Shown piece after piece: positions 1 through 11,735 of a DNA stretch of 64,000 bases. Below the pieces are notes generated by a model that saw only the letters and a program-made list of their open reading frames with translations, was not told the DNA's origin and searched no databases. Both the position numbers and the translations under genes were made by a program. The stretch comes from Anticarsia gemmatalis (taxonomy: Eukaryota; Arthropoda; Insecta; Lepidoptera; Erebidae), in assembly GCF_050436995.1 (NCBI RefSeq), contig NC_134760.1, positions 12,294,001 to 12,358,000 on the forward strand. The letters are read 5' to 3'. The number at the start of each line of letters is the position of its first letter. The stretch's first letter is position 1.

Positions 1-591
1 AATCAATGATCAACTAGACTAAATAACTCTGAAAGATTCGGCTGGGTTTTGTGCTTAAAATGAATACATCCTAACAAAGGGATGTGTAATAAAACTTCAC
101 TCTGAAATCTTTACACAGCAAGCCAGGACATGAGAATTATAAGTATAGGATAAGAAGACCAATATTAGTAAGTATGAACAATAAATAATACATGTATAAA
201 TAAATAATTAAGTATGCAAGTGGGGTCTAATTATTGTTGGAAAGTGGATTCCATTACGATAGGTTATTTCAAGAAGAAAACATGTCAAGTGCCGATGGTT
301 TAAAACAATGAACTTACTGAACAATTGATACTAAAAATAAATAAGTACTTAAATACATTCAACTGCACTTATAAAGAGGTTTATATTAAAGTCTGTATGC
401 AGGGGTAATGACAGAAAAGACTCGACCAATTTTGAAGAACATTTTTTTGTAGAAAAGTCAGTTTTTTAGAAAGGGTTGCTTCCTTTCAGATAAGTACGTG
501 GAAGATTTTAGAAGCTCATTAAGTCAGAAAGCAAATGTAGGCATAAACCAGAGTTACATACATCTACATTACTATTTATTTATATAGGTAT

Positions 592-720
592 GACATGATG
601 TATGGATGTAAGTGCAGCAAGAGAAGTTTTTAGGGATCGTACCAAGTCTCTGGTCTCTGAGAACTCATAGTTTTCAGAGACCAGAAAGAATGAGGCGTGA
701 TTTTATGTCTGTATGTATCT
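592..720 (+). mobile_element. RTE-type LINE 3' end fragment with ATGT tail
   Basis: The stretch reads as a decayed version of a lepidopteran LINE end: a segment that translates like M-D-V-x-x-A-R-x-V-x-x-D-R-T-K followed by a GGCGTGATTTTATG block and a TATGTATG-like tail. Related ends occur near 8135, 26226, 33445, 40180 and 49818, and inverted near 30755. The middle of this copy is replaced by a snap-back hairpin at 649-685. Family assignment is from memory of lepidopteran repeats. Confidence 0.5.
649..685. repeat. 17-bp hairpin with 3-nt loop
   Basis: The arms at 649-665 and 669-685 are complementary at 16 of 17 positions, the exception being a G:T pair, around the loop CAT. It lies inside the RTE-type tail at 592-720. 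Confidence 0.85.
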
Positions 721-1302
721 AGTTGTAAATAATAATCTAAAGAACAAAAAGTTACTAAAACGATGATCTCACGGTAGAACAAGAAATAAGATAAAATATA
801 TAAATATAAATATGGGGTATCTGCTTGTTTATCTCAGGTCATTATGGCACGCCGTGACATACTATTTACTCGTTTAGATACTGCAAATGGACAGTGATGA
901 GCTTTAGATAATAACATTGGTTTTGGATATAACATTTTTAAGGTTAAGTATTGCTTTTTTTGAAAAAAAAAAAGTTACTGAGGTTATTATATAATTTACA
1001 GATGGTTACTAGATACTGAAGGATACTAACATACAAATTTAATATTACGCCTTTGTTTTACGGAGGTAGACAGAAGCCAAAAAACTAAAGTCTTTCAGTA
1101 GTAAGTATCTTTCAGTTGAAGGAACTTTTACAATAAAATATAATAAAATTATGTATTAGAATTTCTCCTTTTCTTTGTTATTAAGAATATTCTATAACCT
1201 GAAATGACTTGCTACCTGCAAGTATGGCAAATTGTGGTATATTGTGTCCAAGATTATCTAAATCCTACTAAATGCTTTTGATAGTTTTTTCTTCAACTCC
1301 AG

Positions 1303-1477
1303 TTTGGTATTTGAATGTATTCAGATTTCGCCGGACACGCCCATCTCGCCCATGCTCGGCCATAGTGACAAAGAAGGAATAATCCCTGCGTGTGCAAGGT
1401 TTCACGTCCACTCGACAAACGATCTTTGGACATGCATAATGGAATGTGGAATGGATTCATTCCAACAAAATTATATG
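1303..1477 (+). CDS. Candidate internal exon of an unidentified gene
   Basis: The segment is open for 58 codons after one leftover base, so it starts in phase with an upstream exon outside the window or not found. It is bounded by a strong acceptor (pyrimidine tract then CCAG ending at 1302) and a strong donor (ATG|GTAAGG, GT at 1478). The first half is rich in CpG-containing codons (TCG, CCG, ACG, GCG), unlike the AT-rich surroundings. The peptide has several cysteines and reads ...SPDTPISPMLGH... then ...LWTCIMECGMDSFQQNYM. I do not recognise the family and see no membrane segment. It ends in phase 0, matching both possible acceptors of the next exon at 2027 or 2046. It could be a chance open frame, but splice sites, phase and codon make-up agree. 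Confidence 0.5.
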
Positions 1478-2026
1478 GTAAGGATATTTTAATGACACTA
1501 TTCAGAATCTCTAAATTTAGGTATAGGTCAGAATTTTCTAGGTGTTGATTAAACTTCTTGTAAACTGTGAATTTATAAATTTTAATGATCTTATTTTTTT
1601 TATTTTAGTACAAATAGTATGTTTAATTTCCATAAGAGTATTCTAAAGCAAATAAGATCACGGCCTTTGAGAACAAAGAAAGAATTAACAAAAAATAACT
1701 TTTGACTTTTATTCTTTAAATCGTGGAACGAATTTTTATAATATTTCTAAATATTTTTTTAGCTAATATTAATGTTATGTGGTTAACATTTACAATTCAT
1801 AAGTTTATCAGGAACAATGTTCAACTAAAATGTTAATGTTATAATATTTAATACTAACTTTGTATGTGTTAAAACAGGTTATAAGCATTCAAGTTTCATT
1901 AAAATCTTTTCAGTAGTTTTAAACGTAAATACATACATCCGTCCTTACAAACTTTCGGATTTATAATGTAATTAGGAATTGACTTTCGTGTTTAAAAAAT
2001 AAACAACAAGCATATTTTCTTTTTAG

Positions 2027-2086
2027 AAATATGTTTTCATTTCAGTTCGAAAATTCAAAAAAGCAATCAGAGAGCAATTTGAATGA
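2027..2086 (+). CDS. Candidate terminal exon, short C-terminus
   Basis: The acceptor TTTTCTTTTTAG ends at 2026. Joined in phase 0 to the exon at 1303-1477, the frame runs 19 codons, KYVFISVRKFKKAIREQFE, to a TGA at 2084-2086. The basic, amphipathic tail looks like a plausible protein end. A second acceptor 19 nt downstream (ATTTCAG, ending 2045) is also in phase 0 and opens a different 71-codon frame to 2261, so only one of the two, or both as splice variants, can be right. The first AATAAA downstream that I noticed is near 2645. Product unknown. Confidence 0.4.
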   Translation, partial: KYVFISVRKFKKAIREQFE

Positions 2087-2261
2087 ACACCAGCAACTAG
2101 AAGTTAGGAATGAGTTTTTGAATCGAGTTTGTGCTAGGGTCGTGGATTGGCGCAGAAACGATTATACTGGCAATAACCCACCCTACAACCCTTCACCCTT
2201 TGAGAGACTCGTAAACTGTTCACCATTATTGATTCGTTTATTTTCAAACGCTCACTGCTGA
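2046..2261 (+). CDS. Alternative terminal exon, long C-terminus
   Basis: Using the acceptor CATTTCAG that ends at 2045, the frame continues in phase 0 for 71 codons to a TGA at 2259-2261. The peptide is hydrophilic, begins FENSKKQSESN and includes VVDWRRNDYTGNNPPYN. It overlaps the 19-codon alternative at 2027-2086 in another frame. It is longer than most open frames nearby but no family is recognisable. It would be the competing end of the same unidentified gene. Confidence 0.3.
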   Translation, partial: FENSKKQSESNLNEHQQLEVRNEFLNRVCARVVDWRRNDYTGNNPPYNPSPFERLVNCSPLLIRLFSNAHC

Positions 2262-4240
2262 ATATTTTACAAGCTAATCGGTTATCGCCTGTGATGTTTG
2301 TGTGATTCTATGAATGTTTAATTTTAGTAAATACTGGAGTTTACTATTGGTACTGATGGATGAGTAAGTATGTCTTAAAATAGTGTCTGAATTTGAAGAT
2401 GTTAAAGTAAGTAATATTTACTAAACCACTTGGGTGTGAACTGCAAAATTGATGATCTTGCTGTTTAAAGCAAAATATTTTCTTTTATACATTATTGTGT
2501 AAAGTAATACAGTTAGCATTTTAACCTAACCTAACCTAACTGTAATTTTTATTTTTGTTTACTTTCAATTCAGGTTCGTAACTGGCCATAAAAGAACACA
2601 AATTACATAACATATTTATTCAACTATTATCGAATAAGGGTTCATAAATAAAACAAACTAAATAAAAAAAGTATGTACCAAAATACTGGCACACTGTAAA
2701 ATCTGCTTTGTATCCAATTCGAATGGTAATTGAAAACAAAATTGATTCTAAAATCGAATTATTTCACCGAACGTGAGGGTAATCGTTCACTAGCGATGTA
2801 GGGCTGCTCGATATTACAATGAAATTGAAACTTTTATAAAATATCTACAATTTTAATACACATATTGCTTTTAAGAAGTCCTTTAAAGTGGGTAATCGCA
2901 AATGTAATTTTTGAGAATATGCACTTTTTACGTCGCGTTTGCCTGGTATAATAAGTATCATATGTATAATTGTATATATACCTATATATATTTTCCAAAC
3001 TATATGTATATTTAATTTATATTATTAATTTCTATATACTGGACTATATACTCAAAGAACTGGTAACAAGTGACACATATTTAAAATCGAGTTACGAGTG
3101 ACAATAAATTCGAGTCTGTTTAAAGTCTGGATGATGTTTGTTTATTTGTTAAGTCGTAACTCGCTACACATAGTGTAACTCTAATATGAAAATTCTACTG
3201 TATTGAAATGAGCTATTTTTTCATAACATTACTTAAGTTTTTTCCAAAAGCACTCAAATCAAATACCAGGATAATACAACAGCCGTTTTATTGCACATAA
3301 ATAAGATGTGTGTGCAATAATTTCTGTCACACACAAAAAAGCGTGACGCAATACCGTAATAACCACAAATCACAAAATCAATACGCAACAGGGACACTCG
3401 CTTATTTGCCTAACACAGATTTGACACCCTGCTAAAGGGGTGGTCAAATCATCCCCTAAAAACAACCCCTACGGCCAATGGCTGAAAATTACTAACATTT
3501 TCGGTTATTTCATGATTTACGGTTCAAATTATATCCTTTGCGCCCATTAAGGTATTGGAGTAAAGCGATTTATAATTATGCTTGTGTTGGGTTTGGTTCC
3601 CGGGTGGTAACGTATGAAGTTGTAAGATTGTTCGTATCTGATATGAGGTGTAATTTGAGTTGTTGTGCTATATTAGTTTGCCTTATAACTTCGCTCGGAT
3701 TTTTAAGCTTAATTTCACTTCTAATTAACTTGAATCGGACCGATTTCCAAGTTTTATATAAAAAATAAATAACGTTATTTTGTGTCTATATTTAAATCTG
3801 AATGTACGAAACATTCACATAGAACAGTATTATCCTTCTCCAAGGTTAATCTATCCAACAAATTTTATCAAAATGGGTTCAGCTGTTCACGAGTTGCGTT
3901 TACATAAATAATAATGCAACAAACTTTATCAGAGGGGGTACTTTATAGAAATTGTCCTTTATCAGTGATGTCCTTTGAAAGGCCAGGTGTGATCGCAACT
4001 GGCGATCATGTTTGTATGTATGTATGTATGAATGTGGAGGAAAAGGGGTGAAACTCACCGGGTGGTAAGTAATTATTGAGATTAACAGTTTTACGTAAGT
4101 GATTGTTAGATGGGTAGCCGTTTTTGAAGAACATTTTGAATGTAGGTTAGTTGTGTAGTATAGTTTTGATTTAAAGCGGCTTGAATTTGACTTTGAACAA
4201 CAATTTGGCGGTACCAATATTAAACTTATTTAGTGTACCT
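2087..4240. other. Non-coding stretch
   Basis: AT-rich intergenic DNA. It holds three tandem CCTAA units at about 2524-2540 (TTAGG on the other strand, the insect telomere unit), and short fragments of Lepidoptera-wide repeats such as the ATCAAAATGGGTTCAGCTGTT block near 3865 and a TATG tail near 4015. The 76-codon frame at 3538-3768 starts on TTG and shows no coding character. Confidence 0.5.
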
Positions 4241-4254
4241 ACTGCTATATTTAT

Positions 4255-4310
4255 AAAATAGTATCTTTAGATTTCAATCGCGTTTAAGCCCCGTTGCATT
4301 ATAACATTTT
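4255..4310. repeat. Solo end of the MITE family seen at 13.6-13.9 kb
   Basis: The block TTTCAATCGCGTTTAAGCCC followed by CGTTGCATTATAA closely matches the right terminal repeat of the MITE at 13600-13878. A left-end-like match (AACGGGTCTTAAA) sits near 5014. No complete element is visible here. Confidence 0.45.
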
Positions 4311-7300
4311 GTGTAGTATGTCTGTCTTTCTTGCTTTGGCTCTGTATTGTTGCGTGACTAGCTGATGTACGGGAAGTAAATTACCTATTCTTAGAACTAA
4401 AAACCAGTTTGTTAGTCATTTTATTATAATAAAACATGTTTTTGTACACAAAAAACTGTTACACGAAAAATAATTTTTACTATATTATTATTCATAATTT
4501 AGCCAACTTTTTGTTATAATTCAATATCAAAGGTAACAAAAAAATGGCACCATTTAAAACGGTACGGATCAAAATCGTCGATTCGAAGCGAAACGAACTC
4601 GCTTCACGCACGAGTGACAAACAAAAAAGCATACAAACAGTTGACAATAGAGCGCGGCTACTGTTGCTAACGGCCCCTACCACGACTCGAACCAATGACG
4701 GTGCAAAAGGTAGGGGTAATGTACAATAATATCGATTTGCGAATTTGGTGACAACCTTAGCGCTTATTGTTCACTCACACATGCATGTCACTGCATGTGT
4801 GTGTGCGTGTGTGTATTGAGCCGAATGTGTTCGAAATTTAAATTATTTCTATTAGTTGCTTGTGTGTTTTTGTATTAGTTAGCGAATATAAATTGATGTT
4901 CGATATTTAAATATATTGACAAGCTCAGGGTTGCACAAAAACAAATATTATTATATTTATTTTGAATAACAGTAAATGTGAACAGATATTTTTTTTATAT
5001 AAAATTGCTAAACGGGTCTTAAATCCGACGACAAGGTTTACGATTGCTGTTCGAAGTTTCTATAAAATTACATCTAAAAGTTAAGCTGTAAATAGATTCT
5101 TACAAAACGTCTATTCCAGTAAGGTCACCACTTCGTTCCCATCAATTACTAACTTTCCTACTTTTATATTAGCAGCTAACAAGAATACTACAAATTTCTA
5201 AGACACCTAATCTTATCTAAAATAATCCCATCACCACACAAGCAAATTTCAACTCTATTTCTTCTAACATAAGATATAAATTAAATAAGGTTGTTAGTGT
5301 TTTCAGTTCACACCTTGGCTCATGATGGATGGCACAGATCTGCCGAGCACCTTGTGTTGACAGATGTTTGTACACGCGCAAACTATCGCACAATTAATTG
5401 TTAATATTAAATAACGGCAAATGTTTTTGGAATAACAACGACCTTTTAAAGGTGATTGGAAACCGTTGAAATGTGCCGTTTCGGTATATTTTGCCTTTTG
5501 GTTTTGTGTTCTGTCTTCTTTTGCTGCTTGGTTGGAAAGAGATAGTGTTATGAAGGAGAATAATTTAACTGTTTAACTGCTGTTTTTAAGCTACCTATCA
5601 AATTTGATGGTTGACCTAATTAATACTCTTATTTCATTTCTACGTGAAAAGTGTTCAAACCTTTAAAAAATCTATGTAGTAGTATCTAGGCTCCTAAATT
5701 TTCTATCTAGATTCCTACGTAAAAAGTATTGAACACTTAGAAAAAATTGTTATATCGAATTTAGGCTTCTAAATTATAAAAAAAGCTATAATATTCTATT
5801 TCTATATTAACGGGAGTAACTACGTTATAGTAAACGACCATACACAATAATATGGCTGACTTGTTGACAAAGAATAAAAAGTTACATCTTCTTCGATTTG
5901 ACAAACTGTATAAGGAAGTTAATTATACCGTCAATAGCGGTAATATAATTGAATGTATCGCCGTAGTCGAAATATATCGACTAAAAAGACTATACTCATA
6001 AAAAAACAGAAATCACTTATAAATATCTATCAAACCATACAATTACGACCAGAAACTTAAGTAATCCAGAACGAAGAATCACAAGAAAAATGCACTAATG
6101 CGTAAAAGCACTTAATCTTAAGAAAGTGACACTAGAATGTATATAGTAACTACTTACTGTTGCTATGCAGACAAACAATAATCCCTGCATCATTATATAC
6201 TGACATAAAGCTGGGAATTATAGTTTATAACAAAAGACCTCCTATTGTGCTTTGTTCTATTGTTCGACACGATCTCGAAAACTGCTTAACCGATTCGCAT
6301 AGTGTTTTAGTTTTTAGATCCGCTTTGTTTTAAAGATTTGGTGAAATTTTTAATGTGGATGATTGTAATATTTGTCTTTTAAGTTGATCTGTTAAGTAGT
6401 CAAATCTCGATTAAGTGATTAAATAAAGTAAGTTAAGATTTACTAAACTTAAAAATACAAGTCGAATTGACTTCGAGCCACATATGTAATTATAACGAAA
6501 TACAAAATTTTCAAACTCCATTATTCCTTTGTTCATATATTGTTGATAAAGAAGGAAAAATCTTTATTCTTTATAAGGACCACTGTCAACTTAAAGAATG
6601 CTGTCGCTGTGTATTAACACAATAAAGACCGTACACTTACCTGTTCTCTGAGGCACGAAGGCTCTAAGGTCCTCCTATATGGATTGGTCTTTTGCTATTT
6701 ACTTTGCAAGTGGGAGACTCAAAAACAAACCTTTCCCTCATTTTGATAGGAACCCCTTGCCCATAAGTGCGATATAGGTACAACTTACCTGAGCGGCTAT
6801 TATGTATCTCAGTTGACAACTATTTCAGAACCACTAAGCTGTACATCGTTTTCTTCCTTAAAATGTAGTGCTTAACACATTACGTCAAAGCAGCAATGTA
6901 CTGAATAGCGACCATCGATTTGACGTACACTAGCTGTCAGCTGAGATACGTGATAAGACCGCAGGTTCTTTTTTCATCAGCTAGTAATAACTATGAGCCT
7001 TTCTGTATTATATTTAGGCGTGTCGTAAGTTCATACAGCTGACCAACTTTTAACCGAAAAAAATAAATAGAAAAAAACTTCAAAAGCCAGCGTTACAACA
7101 GCAATTATTTAAATATTCATATCAATCTGTTGGAAATGTTGCGTGAAAAAAATAACTGGCATCTGTCCCCGAACGCCCTTCAATCAGGGGTGGGGGGAGG
7201 GGTGGAAACCTCCCGCAGCGGTGTGGACTGGGGTGGGGGAAAGTGGGGTGACAGGAATAGGGTTTAACTGATATTTTAAGTTATGGGACAAGAATAGGGT

Positions 7301-8124
7301 TTCAAGGTTGAAGTAGGGTTTAGAATAGAAATGATTAATTCGACTTTAAGAATGTTGACTTTTCAATACACTTACATTTCTAATGCGGGTCCTTTAAAAA
7401 TGAGATATCATCACAGAATTGCCTCATGTGGTTAGGCCTTAAAACTATCAAACTGACCAAATCTAGGTCGGGGACTTTGCATCTCTTAAAGAACTGTTAA
7501 AGAATTCTTAATCTTACAAAAATGAAATTGATTTCGACCCAGGACAAAATTTAGGTAAGACATTTTGGAAAAGAACACATTAAAATAGTCCCGAAAGTAT
7601 ATCTACAAAAATAAATCAGAAACAGCAAAAGAAAAAGCAATTTTGAAAAAAATAAAACAACTTTTCTTAAATATATAGTTGTCCTATAAAGTGACATATA
7701 CACATAGTCACCTCACAAACAACAAAATATTAAATCGTTTGAACGTTTAGTGCTACGTTTAGGCTTTCAATTTGCAACTTGGAAATTGCTTTCCGACTTT
7801 CTTAGGTGTAGAATAACATTGAATTGATTGAATATAAACGTTATTTTATGTACCAGTATATAAAATAAAGATTACTTTATACCTAGGTATTTGAAATAAG
7901 GCTTTTATAGGTCTATTTACTTTGAGAAGTTTTGTTTATTTCTGATTTAGGTATTTCTTTGTTTATCTTGAAGTTAATATGTAAAATTACGCAGATTTCG
8001 AGTAGTTTTTTTTTCGGTTTGCTTGACGTTTCGGCACTAACTTGGGTTGCGAATTGACTGCCTTAGTGATAAGAGAACTCTGTATGTAAGATGCATGTTC
8101 ATCTTTTAACATTTCGAATAATAA
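4311..8124. other. Non-coding stretch with scattered repeats
   Basis: No supported gene. A CpG-rich patch at about 4544-4710 carries a 61-codon frame that I do not trust. There is a TG-rich microsatellite at about 4797-4815, a SINE-tail-like segment near 6690-6780, and a G-rich strand-biased block at 7187-7247. The rest is AT-rich with no recognisable structure. Confidence 0.5.
7187..7247 (+). repeat. G-rich, possible quadruplex-forming block
   Basis: Runs of four to six G occur at 7187-7190, 7192-7197, 7199-7202, 7230-7233, 7235-7239 and 7244-7247 on one strand in an otherwise AT-rich region. Several combinations give four G-runs, though the spacing between the two clusters is long. Confidence 0.5.
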
Positions 8125-8202
8125 TATTGACCATACATTCTCTGTTCTTTGCCTTTCCCTATAGGAAAGAGGCATGATTTTATGTATGTATGTATTGACC
8201 AT
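8125..8202 (+). mobile_element. Very short RTE-type tail with 10-bp target duplication
   Basis: The 10-mer TATTGACCAT occurs at 8125-8134 and again at 8193-8202. Between them are 58 bp that match the 3' end of the RTE-like family (CTATAGGAAAGAGGCATGA, then TTTTATGTATGTATG). This is what a severely 5'-truncated target-primed insertion leaves. Confidence 0.65.
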
Positions 8203-10040
8203 TATATTGTTGAATTTTAAGTCTGTCAAGCTTTTTTGACTAAACTACTGAACTTATATTGATGAAATTTGCTATATTGATAGTACATATTCTAGAAACG
8301 ACAGACACTTCAACAAAACAACTACTCGAACGAATCCGAGGGTAAAAGTTCTTTACACATAAAAATTATCAATAACTATTTTTTGAAATAGTATGACTCG
8401 TATCTTAAAATATCTCTTCGACATATTATTATATTGTCAGTTAACACAAAACAAGTATTACGTCACAGATTCATACTATCACTAACGACCGAGTTTACTA
8501 GGTGATAACTAGACTTTTGTAGGGTAAGGTCAATGGCCGATTCGCCAGTAGGCGCGTGTCAAAATCTATCATGCTCTCTCTCTTTAGCATGTGTGTTGTT
8601 GTATGTTGCATCTCTTTCTTTTACTTAGTGCTTATTATCGGTGGGTCATCGGAAGTCAAAAAACTGGATTTTATATTTGTTTTTAGTAATAATGTGGCTG
8701 CTGATTACGTCTCGGGTTTGATTTCCGGGTCTACTGAGTTTTATTAATTTCGGTTGAAATATTGACAATAGTGTAGTCTGAATTAGCTCTTTATTACAAG
8801 GCATTAATAATTTTATCATCGCGTCTGTCTTTCTGTCTGTCCCACCCAATGAACGAATTTCATGCGGTTTTCACTAATAGATAGAGTGACCCTCGAAGAA
8901 AGTTTTTTTGTAAGTATATTTTTTATGTGCAATTGTTTTTAAGGTTAACCCGGGTGAAGCCGGGACATGCCGCTTGTATTATAAATGACGAAACCTGAAA
9001 ACTATTTTATAGTAATTTAATATTATTGTTCTTTAATAGTATTTTATCAAAACAGCTGGTCTAAAATAGAAAGTTTTAATTTCGCCCTTGATCAATAATG
9101 ACCAATTTGATCAGTAGCACACAATGATCAATTGTGACCATCCCTACGGCAATTACCATTAATTGACCATTGAAAGGGCAACGGTCAATAATAGGCAGTA
9201 CCTTGATGGTTCATTTCAATGATTTAATGGTATCCAATGATTATAACAATGGTAAAGCCATTTTAAATCATGTTGCTATTTTTGTGTGTGATATTTATGG
9301 GTGGTATTTCTTATTAACTTTTGTGATTATGTATTTTATTTTTAATGAGAGATAGCTGTTTGGATATTGTTATAGTAGTTCGCTAAATATTTAATGTGTT
9401 TTTTGTTTAAGGTAAATTATATACTGTACTTTTACGAGTACTTTTGATTCAAATTATTTGGATGCACTGTGTCACAAAAGATTAAGAAAAAAAAATGTTA
9501 TGTAAGAAGCTAAGAAATTCTTTTGAACAAGTTCTGCTTTCTGGATCTACGTATTCAAACATCACAGTTTATCTTCGATTATACCTATATGTCGAAAAAT
9601 CGTGCCATAATACTAAAGTTTTCATTAAACTCATGTGAAAAATATCAATTGTAGTTTTATAATTACGCTTAAATTGTGCACTCATAACCAAACCTACAAA
9701 AAATGTACTATTTTATTTATTTTTTTACAAAAGTACTGATCCACAAAAAAATCTTCCCTTTCACAACTTAATCTCTCTATTCATACCACAAGGGGTATTT
9801 ACCCCTAGTAACAAGTTATACCCCAATTAAAACCTACTTACCTAACTACATGAGGTACATACCGTTCATAGCAACGAGAGTACATGTATGGCAATAATCC
9901 AGTAATTTTCCTAACTCAACGAAGCATTAAGAATCATTAACTGAGCTGAGCAAAGGTTAAAATTTATTAGAGACTGTTGTTATGTGAATTTTGATGCGCT
10001 TTTTGTTATACTTTGCTCACTGTAAGAATGTTTGGGGATG
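8203..10040. other. Non-coding stretch with repeat relics
   Basis: Holds a degenerate element at about 8818-8975 ending in AACCCGGGTGAAGCCGGGAC, a common lepidopteran repeat end, and a cluster of related TGACCAT/TGATCAAT motifs at about 9085-9240. No gene is seen. Confidence 0.45.
8818..8975 (+). mobile_element. Degenerate non-autonomous element, Helitron-like end suspected
   Basis: Starts with a GTCTGTCTTTCTGTCTGTCC block and ends in CCCGGGTGAAGCCGGGACATGCCGCT, similar to an end common in moth genomes. A related relic lies at about 56276-56435 with AACCCAGACAAACCTGGGG. The ends are too decayed for a firm class. Confidence 0.35.
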
Positions 10041-10178
10041 GTCATCGCAGACGCTAACGAAAATGCGGGAAGCGGGATGACCTGGACACATTTAAGAAGG
10101 ACAGTTCGGATCCTGCCCCCGATTGGGGAATTTGGAAGGAAAGGAGGGAGGCCTTTGCCCAGCAGTGTGACACTCAAT
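10041..10178 (+). pseudogene. Decayed C-terminus of a non-LTR retrotransposon ORF
   Basis: Read in one frame the sequence gives RR*RKCGKRDDLDTFKKDSSD...DWGIWKERREAFAQQCD and then a stop at a TAA near 10188. The pattern R-W-R-D-D-L, then W-x-x-x-R-E-A-F-A-Q-Q-W-D, is the usual C-terminal signature of many lepidopteran RTE- or R2-like LINE polyproteins. One internal TAA and the loss of both tryptophans (GKRDD where RWRDD is usual, and QQCD where QQWD is usual) show decay. No upstream reverse transcriptase is left, so it is a 5'-truncated relic. Confidence 0.6.
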
Positions 10179-10189
10179 CAGGCTAAGAA

Positions 10190-11466
10190 TTAAAAGAACG
10201 TTGGAGGTAGATGAACGTAATTTAGATTTAGATATATTCTTTCTTAAAAAATGCAGGGCTTACATATAAACGAAAGAGTTTAAAGACAAAGCATTTCAAC
10301 AAAGGAATGAACAGAAAATATGGTTAATTTGGTTAGATTTATTTCTTAAACTAATTTATATAAATATTAGCAAAGACACACTTAGAATTTACAACGTGTG
10401 TGAGTAAAAATATTAAATATTTTATGCAAAATTTATTACATACTTACATTCACTTCCTTGCAATTTGTGTTTAATTTTTGGCTAGTCTTGAACTTAACCA
10501 GTTAATTCCTATGATTAATAGTAGCTGTAGTACGCAAAGCAATAATACCAATATTTTCTACACTAAAATACCGCTCGTCATGCTCAACGCATTGTACATC
10601 TACTCTAATGTATTCTCACCCTATTATTTCCACCGTTGCCAAGGATGGCAGTCAAGGTCGCAATACTAGCAACTGTGACAGCCCTACGTATAAGTACGTG
10701 ACAGCTGTAACTGACGCAATAATAACCCTATTATACAATAAAAAATGTTACTGTTGCTATGCGAGAACGAAAGTATACTTTTTACCCGACTGCGCAGCGC
10801 AAAGAAGGGTATTGTGTTTATTATTCGGCGAATATTATTTCGAATTGACGTTTTGGTGGGTCTGTTTAAATTTCAACCGCTTAAGTTTGGAATGCATTAT
10901 AGTTTTTATATTTCGAATATTTTTGTTTTAGTTACTGGCCGTTATTTAATTTTAAATTTCGAATGCATGTCAGCATTTGAATTTTTATATTTGGAATGAT
11001 TCATCGTTTTAAAATAAACTGCATTCGTTTGTTAGTAAAAATTGCTTGGTAATTAAAATATGTTGTTTTAAGGAAACGACGCCTGACCTTCCTAATTTGT
11101 TATAACTACATAACTAGTGTTATTCAGAGGTCAAATTAGTCATCAGTTTGGCCGATAATTAAAGTAGGTACCGGACATTTTTTTTTTGTCAAAACTGACA
11201 TTTAGCCACCTGTCAAAACAGTGTCACTAAAGTCAAAGTTGTCCTAGTCGAAGATCTTTGAAGACACGACTATAAGGAAAATTACCTGATGTCTTTCTTT
11301 TTTCTTTTATCTTTACTCCGAGTAATAAACATTAAACTATGTTTATTTGTCTATATTTTATATAGAAAAGGCGATATTTCAGTGGGCTGACAAAGGCTAA
11401 CACATAAAGCATAAGTTAACTTAAAAATAAATATAATTATTACAACTTGAATCTTTATATAATTTA
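10190..11466. other. Non-coding stretch
   Basis: AT-rich with overlapping short frames at 10478-10999 that have no family match. Includes a TTTTTACCCGACTGCGCA block near 10780, a Lepidoptera-type repeat fragment, and imperfect repeats of TTTCGAATGCAT / TTTGGAATG at about 10888-10998. Confidence 0.4.
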
Positions 11467-11467
11467 A

Positions 11468-11735
11468 CTGCACGTTTGGCGCAGTGGTTTAAGCGGTCAC
11501 CTCGCCGCAACAACCGTAGCGTCGCGTGTGGTGGGTTCGAATCCCACCCGGGACAAATCTTTGTGTGATGAGCACGAGTATTTGTTCTGAGCCTGGATGT
11601 CAATTTATCTATATAAGTATGTATTTAGAAGTATATAAGTATGTTTATCAGTTATTTGGTTACCATAGTACAAGCTCTGCTTAGTTTGGAATCAAATAAC
11701 CGTGTGTGAGTTGTCCAATGATATTTATTTATTTA
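11468..11735 (+). mobile_element. tRNA-derived SINE
   Basis: The head is tRNA-like with an A box TGGCGCAGTGG at 11477-11487 and a B box GGTTCGAATCC at 11534-11544, which would form a type 2 RNA polymerase III promoter. The body (GAGCCTGGATGTC, then GTATGTTTATCAGTTATTTGG, then CATAGTACAAGCTCTGCTTA) matches a SINE family very common in moths as I remember it. The 3' end is an ATTT-rich tail. It looks close to full length. Short open frames here are not genes. Confidence 0.85.

Larger units (their letters stand above)
1..1302. other. Non-coding stretch at left edge
   Basis: No reading frame with coding character is visible. The stretch is AT-rich and holds one RTE-type retroposon tail (about 592-720) that contains a hairpin at 649-685. 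If the exon at 1303-1477 is real, this stretch is the intron before it. Confidence 0.5.

Noticed and set aside
4544..4729. 61-codon frame with good ATG context in a CpG-rich patch
   Set aside because: Open on both strands, ends without a supported splice site, and no recognisable family; more likely a GC-rich repeat or regulatory patch.
10608..10999. Overlapping 84- and 107-codon frames
   Set aside because: Two frames overlap out of phase, composition is low-complexity and AT-rich, and part is a common moth repeat.
11468..11544. Functional tRNA gene
   Set aside because: A and B boxes are present, but the sequence between and around them does not fold into a cloverleaf I can draw and a SINE body follows.
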